Assembly (NCBI RefSeq): GCF_004327335.1
Contig: NZ_QJUO01000001.1
Location: 1-64,000 of the forward strand
DNA from: Stutzerimonas kirkiae
GTDB taxonomy: Bacteria; Pseudomonadota; Gammaproteobacteria; Pseudomonadales; Pseudomonadaceae
Length of the DNA: 64,000 nt
Reading direction: 5' to 3'
The translations under genes and the position numbers were made by a program. Below the pieces are notes generated by a model. That model searched no databases. It was given only the letters and a program-made list of their open reading frames with translations, and was not told the origin of the DNA. This document shows, one piece after another, positions 49,919 to 61,954 of this stretch (the first letter of the stretch is position 1; each line of letters begins with the position of its first letter).

Positions 49919-52138
49919 TCAGCGAACCTTGACCAGGCTGGTCAGCCGCTCCAGCAGGGTAGCCTGGACGTTGCGCGGGTTCTGGTTGCCGGTCGGCGTG
50001 TTGCGCAGGTAGCTGCCATCGGGCTGCAGAACCCAGCTCTGGGTGTTGTCGGTGAGGAAGCCTTCCAGCTCCTTCTTGACCCGCAGCACCAGCTTCTTGC
50101 CTTCCAGCGGGAAGCAGGTTTCCACACGACGGTCAAGGTTGCGCTCCATCCAGTCGGCACTGGAGAGGAACAGCTTCTCGTCGCCGTCGTTGTAGAAGTA
50201 GAAGACCCGGCTGTGCTCGAGGAAACGGCCGATGATCGAACGCACCTGGATATTGTGCGAAACCCCGGCGATACCCGGCCGCAGGCAGCACATGCCGCGC
50301 ACGATCAGGTCGATCTTCACGCCACTCTGGCTGGCCTTGTACAGCGCCCGGATCATCTTCGGATCGGTCAGCGAGTTGATCTTGAGCATGATGTGCGCCG
50401 GCTTGCCTTCGCTGGCGTGCAGGGTTTCCTGCGCGATCAGGTCAAGCATGGTCTTCTTCAACGTGAAGGGCGAATGCAGCAGCTTCTTCATGCGCATGGT
50501 CTTGCCCATGCCGATCAACTGGCTGAACAGCTTGGACACGTCCTCGCAGAGCGCATCGTCGGAGGTCAGCAGGCTGTAGTCGGTGTACAGCTTGGCATTG
50601 CCGGCGTGATAGTTGCCGGTGCCCAGGTGCACGTAGCGGTTCAGCTCGCCGTTCTCGCGACGCAGGATCAGCATCATCTTGGCGTGGGTCTTGTAGCCGA
50701 CCACGCCATAGATCACCACCGCACCGGCCTGTTGCAGGCGGCTGGCCAGTTGCAGGTTGGACTCCTCGTCGAAACGCGCCCGCAGTTCGATCACCGCCGT
50801 GACCTCCTTGCCGCTGCGCGCCGCTTCCACCAGCGCATCGACGATCTCCGAGTTGGCGCCGGAGCGGTACAGCGTCTGGCGGATGGCCAGCACACAGGGG
50901 TCCTTGGCCGCTTCGCGCAGCAGGTCGACCACCGGCGTAAAGGACTCGTACGGGTGCAACAGCAGGATGTCCTGCTTGCTGATGACACTGAAGATATTGC
51001 CGCTGTTCTGCAGCAGCTTGGGGATCACCGGGGTGAACGGCGTGTACTGCAGCTCCGGGTGGCTATCCAGCCCGGTGATGCTGAACAGGCGCGTCAGGTT
51101 GACCGGGCCATTGACGCGATACAGCTCGCCTTCCGTCAGGTTGAACTGCTTGAGCAGGAAGTCGGAAAGATTCTGCGGGCAGGTATCGGCGACCTCCAGG
51201 CGTACCGCATCGCCGTAGCGCCGGGAGATCAGTTCGCCACGCAGGGCGCGCGCCAGGTCCTCTACATCCTCGGTGTCCACCGACAGGTCGGCGTTGCGCG
51301 TCAGGCGGAACTGGTAGCAGCCTTTGACCTTCATGCCGTGGAACAGGTCGTCGGCATGGGCATGGATCATCGACGACAGGAACACGTAGTTGGCACCCGG
51401 GCCACCCACATCCTCCGGTATACGGATGACGCGGGGCAGCATGCGCGGCGCCGGCAGGATCGCCAGGCCGGAATCGCGACCGAAGGCGTCAACGCCCTCC
51501 AGCTCGACGATGAAGTTCAGTGTCTTGTTCACCAGCAGCGGGAACGGGTGGGTCGGGTCGAGGCCGATCGGCGTGATGATCGGCGCGATTTCCTCGCGGA
51601 AGTAATGCCGCACCCAGGTCTTGATCTTGGTCGTCCAGTTGCGCCGGCGGATGAAACGGATCTGGTGCTTGGCCATCTCCGGCAACAGGATGTCGTTGAG
51701 GATCGCGTACTGCCGCCCCACCTGCTCGTGGGCTATTTCGGAAATCCGCGCCAACGCCTGGTGCGGCTGCAGGCCATCGGCCCCGGCCAGCTCGCGGGCG
51801 AAGGTGACCTGCTTCTTCAGCCCGGCCACGCGGATCTCGAAGAATTCGTCGAGGTTGCTGGAGAAGATCAGCAGGAATTTCAGGCGTTCGAGCAGCGGGT
51901 AGGACTCGTCCAGCGCCTGTTCCAGCACGCGGATATTGAACTGCATCTGCGACAGTTCGCGATGGATATAAAGACTGCTGTCATCCAGGTTCACCACCGG
52001 TGCGGGCGCCACCGTTTCTTCCGGCTGGATATCCACTTCCACGCTCTGCTGCTCCGCTTCCAGCTCCGGCTCCGGCACGGGCTGTACCTGCTGGCTGGCA
52101 TCGAGCAGTTGCGTGTCACTGAGTCCTTGGTTCGTCAT
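49919..52138 (-). CDS. ppk: Polyphosphate kinase 1
   Basis: 739 residues. Makes polyphosphate from ATP. N-terminal extension of about 50 acidic residues, then [20 protein letters not shown], catalytic segment [16 protein letters not shown] with the phosphorylated His, and [19 protein letters not shown]. The ATG at 52138 follows GAGGCG. It lies 18 bp after hemB and probably shares its transcript. Confidence 0.97.
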   Translation of the reverse strand: MTNQGLSDTQLLDASQQVQPVPEPELEAEQQSVEVDIQPEETVAPAPVVNLDDSSLYIHRELSQMQFNIRVLEQALDESYPLLERLKFLLIFSSNLDEFFEIRVAGLKKQVTFARELAGADGLQPHQALARISEIAHEQVGRQYAILNDILLPEMAKHQIRFIRRRNWTTKIKTWVRHYFREEIAPIITPIGLDPTHPFPLLVNKTLNFIVELEGVDAFGRDSGLAILPAPRMLPRVIRIPEDVGGPGANYVFLSSMIHAHADDLFHGMKVKGCYQFRLTRNADLSVDTEDVEDLARALRGELISRRYGDAVRLEVADTCPQNLSDFLLKQFNLTEGELYRVNGPVNLTRLFSITGLDSHPELQYTPFTPVIPKLLQNSGNIFSVISKQDILLLHPYESFTPVVDLLREAAKDPCVLAIRQTLYRSGANSEIVDALVEAARSGKEVTAVIELRARFDEESNLQLASRLQQAGAVVIYGVVGYKTHAKMMLILRRENGELNRYVHLGTGNYHAGNAKLYTDYSLLTSDDALCEDVSKLFSQLIGMGKTMRMKKLLHSPFTLKKTMLDLIAQETLHASEGKPAHIMLKINSLTDPKMIRALYKASQSGVKIDLIVRGMCCLRPGIAGVSHNIQVRSIIGRFLEHSRVFYFYNDGDEKLFLSSADWMERNLDRRVETCFPLEGKKLVLRVKKELEGFLTDNTQSWVLQPDGSYLRNTPTGNQNPRNVQATLLERLTSLVKVR

Positions 52139-52156
52139 TGCATCGCCTCGTCGGGC

Positions 52157-53200
<1,044 letters not shown>

Positions 53201-53404
53201 TTAGCGGTTATAAGCCCACCTCATGTCGGAATCATGACAACGCATGCCTCCGGGGGCTGGCAACCCGACCATTGTCGGCCAGCCAGCCGCGCTCGGCCAG
53301 TATCCAGGTCAATAAAGCACCCGGCTCCAGCGCAAAACGGCTTTTTGGCTTGTCTACAAAGGCTTAGCATCGCCCCATCACCCGAACCGACCAGGAGCAT
53401 CATG

Positions 53405-54085
53405 ATGAACAAGAAAGTCGCTGTCATTCTTTCCGGCTGTGGCGTCTACGATGGATCGGAAATCTACGAAAGCGTCTCCACGCTGCTGCGCCTGGACCAG
53501 CGTGGCGCCCAGGCGCAATGCTTCGCTCCCGACATTCCCCAGCACCATGTGGTCAATCACCTGACCGGCGAGGAAGCTCCGGAAAGCCGTAACGTACTGG
53601 TCGAAGCCGCCCGCCTGGCGCGTGGCAACATCAAGCCGCTGGGCGAAGCCCGTGCGGAGGACTTCGATGCCCTGATCATCCCCGGCGGCTTCGGTGCGGC
53701 GAAGAACCTCTCCAGCTTCGCCTTCGATGGCGCCAAGGCCAGCGTACAACCGGAAGTCCTGGCCGTGGCCAAGGCCTTCGCCGCCGCCGGCAAGCCGATC
53801 GGCCTGATCTGCATTGCCCCGACCCTGGCCCCGCACATCTTCGGCAAGGGCGTGATCTGCACCCTGGGCAGCGACGACGACCCGGCGGCGCAGGCCGTGC
53901 GCGAACTGGGCGCACAGCACGAAGCCTGCGAAGTCAGCGATATCGTCGAAGACCCCGCGCACAAGCTGGTCACCACCCCGGCCTATATGCTGGCGCAATC
54001 GATCAGCGAAGCGGCCTCGGGCATCTACAAGCTGGTGGACCGGGTGCTGGAGCTGGCCCAGGAAGAGGAAAGCGAACAATCGTAA
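53405..54085 (+). CDS. elbB: ElbB, DJ-1/PfpI-like glyoxalase family protein
   Basis: 226 residues. MNKKVAVILSGCGVYDGSEIYES matches ElbB, with catalytic-type Cys in IGLICIAPTLAP. Linked in E. coli to isoprenoid metabolism and glyoxal detoxification; the true role is unclear. Two in-frame ATGs (53402, 53405) follow AGGAG; 53405 gives 7-nt spacing and the family N-terminus. Divergent from hemB, with 234 bp between starts. Confidence 0.93.
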   Translation: MNKKVAVILSGCGVYDGSEIYESVSTLLRLDQRGAQAQCFAPDIPQHHVVNHLTGEEAPESRNVLVEAARLARGNIKPLGEARAEDFDALIIPGGFGAAKNLSSFAFDGAKASVQPEVLAVAKAFAAAGKPIGLICIAPTLAPHIFGKGVICTLGSDDDPAAQAVRELGAQHEACEVSDIVEDPAHKLVTTPAYMLAQSISEAASGIYKLVDRVLELAQEEESEQS

Positions 54086-54091
54086 AGACCG

Positions 54092-54160
54092 CGCAGGGTG
54101 CGCCGCGCGCACCGGCAGTACGACCCGTTAGCGGTAGCGGTGCGCACGCCGCACCCTACG
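54092..54160. repeat. GTAGGGTGCGC-type palindrome, copy 2
   Basis: CGCAGGGTGCGCCGCGCGCACC (54092-54113) pairs with GGTGCGCACGCCGCACCCTACG (54139-54160). Located between convergent elbB and the LysE gene. Confidence 0.7.
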
Positions 54161-54178
54161 GGGACTCCGGGCGGCCGC

Positions 54179-54808
54179 TCATGCCGCGCCGCGACGGACG
54201 CTGGCCAGCAGCGCGGCGGCGCCGACGAACAGCCCGGCGAAGGTGCGGTTCATCAGCCGCTGCTGGCGTGGGCTGCGCAGCAGCCGCAGGACCCGCGAGG
54301 CCAGCCCGGTATAGCCGGCCATGACGATCAGGTCGACCAGCACCATGGTCGCGCCCATGGCCAGGTACTGCTCCAGCAACGGCTGTCGCGGATCGAGGAA
54401 CTGCGGCAGCACCGCCAGGATGAAGACGATGGCCTTGGGATTGCTGGCATTCACCAGGAAACCCCGCAGCAACAGGCTCAATGGCCGGCCGATCAGGCGC
54501 GGCGCAGCAGGCTCCAGCGTCATCAGCTGCGCCCGCCACTGGCGAACCGCCAGCCACACCAGGTAGGCCACGCCAAACCATTTGATCAGGCTGAACGCCA
54601 GTGACGAGGTCGCCAGTACCGCGCCCAGCCCCGCCGCCACCACGGCGATCTGCAGGATCAGGCCGAGCTGCAGGCCGATGGCGTTCCAGTAGCCGCGCTG
54701 GAAGCCATACTGCAGGCCGCAGGACATCGAGGCGATGGCCCCCGCCCCCGGCGACAGGCTGATGGCCCAGCAGGCCACGAAGAACGCCAGCCAGGTTTCG
54801 AATGCCAT
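54179..54808 (-). CDS. LysE/RhtB-family exporter
   Basis: 209 residues, five to six TM helices. N-terminal motif WAISLSPGAGAIASMSCGLQYG is the family signature (GPxxxxxxxxxxxxG variant). Exports amino acids or their analogues; substrate unknown. The start at 54808 (MAFETWLAFFVACW) has GGGAGG about 10 nt upstream. The 29-residue extension is not supported. Confidence 0.92.
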   Translation of the reverse strand: MAFETWLAFFVACWAISLSPGAGAIASMSCGLQYGFQRGYWNAIGLQLGLILQIAVVAAGLGAVLATSSLAFSLIKWFGVAYLVWLAVRQWRAQLMTLEPAAPRLIGRPLSLLLRGFLVNASNPKAIVFILAVLPQFLDPRQPLLEQYLAMGATMVLVDLIVMAGYTGLASRVLRLLRSPRQQRLMNRTFAGLFVGAAALLASVRRGAA

Positions 54809-54860
54809 ACGCGCCCACCTCCCTTGCCGCCCGCCCGCGATCCCGCAAGACGGGCTACCG

Positions 54861-54879
54861 GGTGCGCCATGCGCACCCC
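54861..54879. repeat. GTAGGGTGCGC-type palindrome, copy 3 (single arm)
   Basis: GGGTGCGCCATGCGCACCC, a near-perfect 19-bp palindrome between the LysE gene and the TerC-family gene. Confidence 0.6.
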
Positions 54880-54897
54880 ACACAGGCCAGGCCATCC

Positions 54898-55659
54898 TCA
54901 GTCCGGCATGTCCTTGCCCAGTTTCACCGGGTCCTTGAGCTTGCGCTTGAAGGCCTTGCGCATACGGATGTTCAACGCCTCGACTCCCAGCGAGAAAGCC
55001 ATGGCGAAGTAGACGTAGCCTTTCGGCACATGCACGTCGAAGGCTTCGGCAACCAGCAGGGTACCGACCACGATCAGGAACGACAGGGCGAGGATCTTCA
55101 GCGTCGGGTGCTTCTCGATGAAGTCGCTGATAGTGCCGGCGGCCAGCATCATCACGATCACCGCGATGACGATGGCGGCGATCATAACCGGCACGTTCTG
55201 CACCAGGCCGACGGCGGTGATCACCGAATCCAGCGAGAAGATGATGTCGATCACCGCGATCTGCAGGATCACACTCATGAAGCCGGCCTTGGCCGCGCCA
55301 CCCGGGCCGGTCTCCTCTTCTTCCTCGCCTTCGACGCTGTGCCAGATCTCCAGGGTGCTCTTGAACAGCAGGAACAGCCCGCCGAAGAACAGGATCAGGT
55401 CACGCCCGGAAACACCTTCGCCGAAGACGGTGAACAGGTCGTTGGTCAGGCGCATCACCCAGGCGATGGAGAGCAGTAGCAGGATGCGCGTGCCCATCGC
55501 CAGGGACAGCCCGAAGAAACGCCCCTTGGCCTGCTGGTGCTTGGGCAGACGGCTGACCAGGATGGAGATGAAGATGATGTTGTCGATACCCAGGACGATT
55601 TCCAGGGCGGTCAGGGTCAGAAACGCGACCCAGATTTCCGGGTTGCCAAGCCACTCCAT
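54898..55659 (-). CDS. TerC-family membrane protein
   Basis: 253 residues, about seven TM helices. TerC hallmarks include EIVLGIDNIIFISILVSRLP and DIIFSLDSVITAVGL, each with acidic residues inside membrane helices that likely bind metal. Some members export Mn2+. An acidic loop EGEEEEE lies between helices. It lies 5 bp after the MscS gene, in one operon with it. Confidence 0.93.
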   Translation of the reverse strand: MEWLGNPEIWVAFLTLTALEIVLGIDNIIFISILVSRLPKHQQAKGRFFGLSLAMGTRILLLLSIAWVMRLTNDLFTVFGEGVSGRDLILFFGGLFLLFKSTLEIWHSVEGEEEEETGPGGAAKAGFMSVILQIAVIDIIFSLDSVITAVGLVQNVPVMIAAIVIAVIVMMLAAGTISDFIEKHPTLKILALSFLIVVGTLLVAEAFDVHVPKGYVYFAMAFSLGVEALNIRMRKAFKRKLKDPVKLGKDMPD

Positions 55660-55664
55660 GATGC

Positions 55665-56245
55665 TTACTTCTCGTTAGGTGTGTTGTTGAAGAACTGCCC
55701 TTCGGTGCCGCGCCAACGGCGCACGGCTTTCTGGAAGAACAGGCTGTTGGGCACCTGCACGATGGCGCCGGTGCCGCTCTCGGGGCTTTCCTCGAGGGTT
55801 GTATAAAGCAGGTTTATTGCAATCACCCGTCCTTTGACAATGGGTTTGTCGAAGGCTTCGACGATCTCCACCACATCGCCCAGGCGAAAGGGGCCGACGG
55901 TCAGGATCAGTACCGCGCACAGCAGGTTGGACAATACGCTCCAGATCGCGAAGAAGGCGATCGCCGCCACCGCGACGAAACCGGAAAAGGCCGTCCACAG
56001 CACTGTCGCCGACACACCGAAGCGCTCCAGCACCATGATCAGCGCACCGCCCATGATGAACCAGCGGATACCGCCGCGCACTGGCAGGATCAGCTCCGCG
56101 GGCAGGCGATAACGTTCCGAGAGGCGAGTGACGCCGCGCGTCAGCACACGTTGCAGGACATAGGCCAGCAGCAGGATCAACAGCACCTGCAGGCCCAGCG
56201 CCAGTTGCGCGCTCCACTCGTCCATCAGCAACAGCAGTTGCTCTT

Positions 56246-56249
<4 letters not shown>
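55665..56249 (-). CDS. Small MscS-family mechanosensitive channel
   Basis: 194 residues. Three TM helices (about 15-35, 60-78, 85-105) and the MscS beta domain (FRLGDVVEIVE, IVQVPNSLFF). Shorter than E. coli MscS because the C-terminal cage is reduced. Its ATG overlaps the yheS stop (ATGA), so the operon order is yheS-mscS-terC. Gating function is inferred. Confidence 0.9.
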
Positions 56250-58159
<1,910 letters not shown>

Positions 58160-58221
58160 AATGGCGGCGGAGTTTATCAGTTCGGCCAGCGCGCCATCCG
58201 GCTCAGCGAGAAAAAATCGTC

Positions 58222-58692
58222 ATGAAAAACACCGCACTCTGGTCTTTCGCCCTGCATTGCTATGCAAGACCCGGTATCCAGGACACCTGCCTGCGACTAC
58301 AACGGGAGAACGGGCTGGATGTCTGCCTGCTGCTGTGCTGCTGCTGGCTGGAAACACGCCAGGTCGCCTTCAGTGCGCAGCGCCTGGAAAGCCTGCAAGA
58401 CAGCATCTGCGACTGGCAGCGCGAGATCACCCAGCCACTCAGGCAACTGCGCATGGCCTGGCGAGCGTCGGCCCAGGACGACGACGGCCTGCACGACCTG
58501 CGCGAACGGCTCAAGGCACTGGAACTGGATGCGGAACGGATGGCGCTGCAGCGCCTGGAGGCGGCCAGCCAGGCCTGGCCCGCCGAACGGCGCGCCGAGG
58601 CATGGCTGGAGCATTACCTGCCCATGGCTGACGATGCACAACGACTGCGCCTCGCAGCCCGACAGGCTCAATCCGGGCTGGCGGGCTTCTGA
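58222..58692 (+). CDS. TIGR02444-family protein
   Basis: 156 residues. Starts MKNTALWSFALHCYARPGIQDTCL, with helical body and several Cys (LLLCCCW). The family is small, found next to yheS/algP in Pseudomonas, and of unknown function. It is divergent from yheS; its last 25 bp overlap the algP 3' end on the other strand. Confidence 0.88.
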   Translation: MKNTALWSFALHCYARPGIQDTCLRLQRENGLDVCLLLCCCWLETRQVAFSAQRLESLQDSICDWQREITQPLRQLRMAWRASAQDDDGLHDLRERLKALELDAERMALQRLEAASQAWPAERRAEAWLEHYLPMADDAQRLRLAARQAQSGLAGF

Positions 58693-59357
58693 ACCGGCTT
58701 GGCGGCAGGCTTGCGGGGAGCGGCGGGACGCCGAGCCGCAGGTTTGCTGCCAGTACTGGCCGGGGCAGGCTTGGCCGCCGGGGCGGTGGGTTTCTTTGCC
58801 GCCGGGGCGCTGGACGCAGCCGGCTTGCTGGCGGCGGGGCGCTTGGCCGCGGGTTTGGCGACTGGCTTGGCGGCGGGTTTGGCAGCAGGAGCCTTGGCCG
58901 GGGTGGCGGGCTTGCTGCCGGCCGGGGTACGACGACGGCTGGCAGCCTTGGGCGCCACGCCCTGCTCCAGCGCCTGGCTGGCGGCGCGCTCGACATCGGC
59001 GACGCCCAGCGCCAGCTTCAGGCTGTGCTCCGCATCCTGCTTGAGTTTGGCGATATAGGTCAGGGTTTCGCTCTGGCGAGTCTGCAGCAGGGCCAGCAGG
59101 TCTTCCAGTTCCCCGATGCGCGCACGCACCTTGGCCTGTGCCTTGGCCTTGCCGGCGGAAGCGGCTTCATCGAGCTGGGTACGGGCCTTGAGCAGTTTTT
59201 CCTGGGCCTTGCTACGCTGCTTTTCCAGCTTGGCGAGGATTTTTTCGGCATCGTCCTGGGCTTTATGACAGGCCTTGTCCAGATGCTCGAGCAGACTGCG
59301 GGAAAGCTGCTGCAACAGGTGCAACGGGGTAGTGAGCGATTGCTTCTTCGAAGACAT
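58668..59357 (-). CDS. algP: AlgP-like histone H1-type regulator
   Basis: 229 residues. The N-terminal 100 residues are helical (HLLQQLSRSLLEHLDKACHK). The C-terminal half is Lys/Pro/Ala-rich with repeated KPAAK-type units, as in histone H1. AlgP (AlgR3) binds DNA and influences alginate genes in P. aeruginosa, where it is about 350 residues; here the repeat tail is shorter. Start at 59357 with AGGAGG. Next to algQ, as expected. Confidence 0.94.
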   Translation of the reverse strand: MSSKKQSLTTPLHLLQQLSRSLLEHLDKACHKAQDDAEKILAKLEKQRSKAQEKLLKARTQLDEAASAGKAKAQAKVRARIGELEDLLALLQTRQSETLTYIAKLKQDAEHSLKLALGVADVERAASQALEQGVAPKAASRRRTPAGSKPATPAKAPAAKPAAKPVAKPAAKRPAASKPAASSAPAAKKPTAPAAKPAPASTGSKPAARRPAAPRKPAAKPVQKPASPD

Positions 59358-59532
59358 GAAGGCGCCTCCTGGCGATTGGGGTGCGGCCATACTAGACCGC
59401 TGCCGCCTGCTCGCCAATAGAACAACAGAATCAGGCCAGGGCGATCGAGCTATATCCTAATAAGGAAATGGCTCGCGAGCGGATCGGCAGGCCGTTTCGA
59501 TTTCATCTCCAGGGCGCCCAGGCAGCAACTTC

Positions 59533-59985
59533 TCAGGCACTCTCGGCCACCTGCCGATGGGCGGTATGCAGCACTTCGATCAGGCAGTCTTCCAGTTCGA
59601 AGCGCTCATGCAGCAGTTGCCCGACCTGCTGCAACTCTTCGCTCAACGTGTCGTTCACCGCCCGTTCGCACTGATCGTTGAAGCTCAGTGCATGCTCGGT
59701 GATCGCTTGCAGGCGTGGATAGATGCGTGTGGCCAGTTCGATGCCCTGGTGATTGCCAAAGGCCTCGGCCTCCCGCACCAATTGCTCATAGACCCCGAAA
59801 TGGCCAGCGGAAACATAGTCGAGCAGAAGCTGGCAGAAACGCTGCCGGCTCTCCTTCGGCGCGGCCTGCGCCTGCTGCAGGTCGGCATAAGCCTGTACCA
59901 GTTGGTGCCGCTCCTGCAGCCAGCGGTCGATCAGCAGATGAACCCCTCCCCAGCGCTCCTGGGCATTACGGCAGCTTTCCAGCAT
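59533..59985 (-). CDS. algQ: AlgQ/Rsd anti-sigma-70 protein
   Basis: 150 residues, all-helical. Starts [22 protein letters not shown], matching AlgQ of P. aeruginosa and Rsd of E. coli, which bind sigma-70 region 4 in stationary phase. ATG 59985 is 7 nt from GAGGTGA; the ATG two codons earlier is too close to it. 175 bp separate its stop from the algP start, with no fklB-type gene between. Confidence 0.94.
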   Translation of the reverse strand: MLESCRNAQERWGGVHLLIDRWLQERHQLVQAYADLQQAQAAPKESRQRFCQLLLDYVSAGHFGVYEQLVREAEAFGNHQGIELATRIYPRLQAITEHALSFNDQCERAVNDTLSEELQQVGQLLHERFELEDCLIEVLHTAHRQVAESA

Positions 59986-60132
59986 ATGCATTCACCTCGT
60001 TTGCAGGCATATGGTCGCCATGGGGTTCGTTCGCGCGGCAAGCGCGGACGACAGGGCTCAAGTGGGTATGGCTATCATCCATACCGTTCGTCAATCATGG
60101 CCCGAGACGGGCATAGAAGCCAGCGCTTTCCC

Positions 60133-60627
60133 TCAGCGCCCGCAGCGCACGGCCTGCCAGATGGCAAAAGCCAGCAGGCCGGCGAATGCCAGCAGGCTCC
60201 ATTCGGGAATGCTCAGGCCCAGCAGCGTCCAGCTCACTTCGGCGCACTCGGCGGTGCCATGCAGCACCAGGCGGACGATGTCCTGGAATGGCAACGCCTC
60301 CATCATGTATTCCAGGCTGGGCAGGCAACTGGGCAACTGGTCGGCGGGGATATTCTGCAACCAGACCTGCCTGGCCGCCGTGGCGCCGCCAGCCAGCGCG
60401 AACAGCGCGGCAACGCCGCTGTAGATACGCCGCCCGGTCCGCGCCGGCGCCTGGATGGCCGCCGCCAGGCAGACCAGGCCGAAGCCGATCACGCAGATGC
60501 GCTGCACGATGCACAGCGGGCAGGGCGCCAGCCCCACGACATGTTCCAGGTAGAGTGCGGCCAGCATGATCAGCAGGCACGCGAGGAATGCGAGGAAGAA
60601 CAATGGACGGGGGCTGGCGATGTTCAT
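60133..60627 (-). CDS. dsbB: DsbB disulfide oxidoreductase
   Basis: 164 residues, four TM helices. Cys pairs: CPLC after TM1, and a second pair in the second periplasmic loop (PSCLPSLEY and TAECAEV). Reoxidises DsbA and passes electrons to ubiquinone. Position beside algQ matches DsbH/DsbB2 of Pseudomonas. 147 bp separate it from algQ, with no other element seen. Confidence 0.95.
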   Translation of the reverse strand: MNIASPRPLFFLAFLACLLIMLAALYLEHVVGLAPCPLCIVQRICVIGFGLVCLAAAIQAPARTGRRIYSGVAALFALAGGATAARQVWLQNIPADQLPSCLPSLEYMMEALPFQDIVRLVLHGTAECAEVSWTLLGLSIPEWSLLAFAGLLAFAIWQAVRCGR

Positions 60628-60730
60628 GATGGGTCCGCAGGGCTGATCAGGCGCACTACGGTAGAGGAAAGCGGGAAGGGCTTACAAGCGGGAAGCACCA
60701 TCAATCAGGGCGATCGCGCTATGCCCGGCA

Positions 60731-60826
60731 AACAGCCGAAAACAGCGCAGGAAGGCTCGAGGCTGGACGAAAGAGCGTGGCAACCAGTGTTTTTCGTCCA
60801 GCTTTCCAGCCCCCAGCGCTTTTATC
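60731..60826. repeat. Dispersed hairpin, copy G
   Basis: GAGGCTGGACGAAAGAGC on the left and TTTTTCGTCCAGCTTTCC on the right, with GCGCAGG/CAGCGC outer arms. It is the closest relative of copy B at 19101-19198. Confidence 0.78.
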
Positions 60827-60874
60827 GAAGCACCTTGCCGGTGAATAACGGCATAGCGCGATCGCCCGGCACCA

Positions 60875-60910
60875 TCAATGTGCGAGGCGGGGCCAGGACC
60901 TCGTCAAGCG
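60875..60910 (+). repeat. 36-bp intergenic repeat, copy 2
   Basis: Matches 1974-2009 at 32 of 36 positions on the same strand; like copy 1, it lies just past the 3' end of a gene (LysR, minus strand). Confidence 0.6.
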
Positions 60911-60942
60911 TTTTCTTCCCGCTTCTGGCCTCAAGCCGCTTC

Positions 60943-61854
60943 TCAGCCATTCCGTTGCAATGCTTCCAGGAAACGATCGAGGATCATGTTCGAACGGCGC
61001 CCCTTGCGGGTCGCGACGGCCAGCCTGGCATCGAAGAACAGGTGCTCGGGGCTCAACGGGGCCATCAGGCCCTTTTCCACCCAGGCCGCCGCGTAGTGGT
61101 CCGGCAGGAAACCGATATAGCTTCCCGTCAGGATCAGAAAGGCGATGCCCTCGCGATCCGTCGCCGAGGCCGCGAAGTTGAGCAACCGGTGCAGTTCGAT
61201 GGCCTCGGCGCACATGCGGTAGCTGGGCACCACGGCATCCACCGTGCCGAGGTCGGCGGCGCTGACCTCGGCAGCCCTTTCGAACAACGGATGTTCATGG
61301 CTGCAGTAGAGATTCGAGCGCTCTTCGTACAGCAGGCTGTAGTCCAGGCCCGACAACGGCGTGACGAGATGGATGGCGCCTGCGTGCAAGCGGCCGTCCA
61401 GCACACCGCGCTCGATCTCGCCGGGCGTACTCATGCTCAGGTTGATGCGCACCCCCTTCCCCGCGGCGCGCACGGCCTTGAGCGCCTGGGTGATGCGCAT
61501 CATGGGCTGGGTCACCAGGTTGTTGACGATACCCATGTTGAGGTCGCCTCGCAGTTGCCGGTGCATCTGGTCGACCTCGCTGCGGAAACCCTCGATGGCC
61601 ACCAGCACCGCCTCGCTGGAGCGCAGCACCTCCCGCCCCTCGTCCGTCAGCGCGAAGCCGGAACGCCCACGCTGGCACAAGCGCATGCCAAGGCGCTTTT
61701 CAAGATCGCTCATATGCAGGCTGATGGCCGACCGGCTGATCCCCAGAACGCTTTCCGCCGCGGTGAAACTGCCGCACTCGACGACGGTCTTGAAGAGCCG
61801 CAGGAGCTTCAGGTCGAAGTCGCGGACCTGGCTCAACGGGGATTTTCTCGGCAT
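60943..61854 (-). CDS. LysR-type regulator next to bauA
   Basis: 303 residues. N-terminal HTH (FDLKLLRLFKTVVECGSFTAAESVLGISRSAISLHMSDLEKRLG) and LysR effector domain. Divergent from bauA with 100 bp between starts, so it likely controls beta-alanine catabolism (BauR-like role). Effector unknown. Start at 61854, MPRKSPLSQVRDF. Confidence 0.92.
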   Translation of the reverse strand: MPRKSPLSQVRDFDLKLLRLFKTVVECGSFTAAESVLGISRSAISLHMSDLEKRLGMRLCQRGRSGFALTDEGREVLRSSEAVLVAIEGFRSEVDQMHRQLRGDLNMGIVNNLVTQPMMRITQALKAVRAAGKGVRINLSMSTPGEIERGVLDGRLHAGAIHLVTPLSGLDYSLLYEERSNLYCSHEHPLFERAAEVSAADLGTVDAVVPSYRMCAEAIELHRLLNFAASATDREGIAFLILTGSYIGFLPDHYAAAWVEKGLMAPLSPEHLFFDARLAVATRKGRRSNMILDRFLEALQRNG

Positions 61855-61856
61855 AG

Positions 61857-61903
61857 GTGAGTTTTTTCTTGAGTGAACGGAAGAAGATATAGATTTAACT
61901 CAC
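61857..61903. promoter_or_regulatory. Inverted repeat in the LysR-bauA control region
   Basis: GTGAGTT (61857-61863) and AACTCAC (61897-61903) are exact complements 33 bp apart, within the 100-bp divergent gap. The stretch between them is AT-rich. Plausible LysR binding sites and promoters, not proven. Confidence 0.4.
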
Positions 61904-61954
61904 ACATACCTCGGGAACAAGCTTGATGTACCGCTCCCCACCAGGACTCGCCCC

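Larger units (their letters stand above)
60628..60942. other. 315-bp gap with two repeats
   Basis: Between dsbB (its upstream side) and the LysR gene (its 3' side). It contains hairpin copy G and the second copy of the 36-bp element, both listed separately. No gene is evident. Confidence 0.6.
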
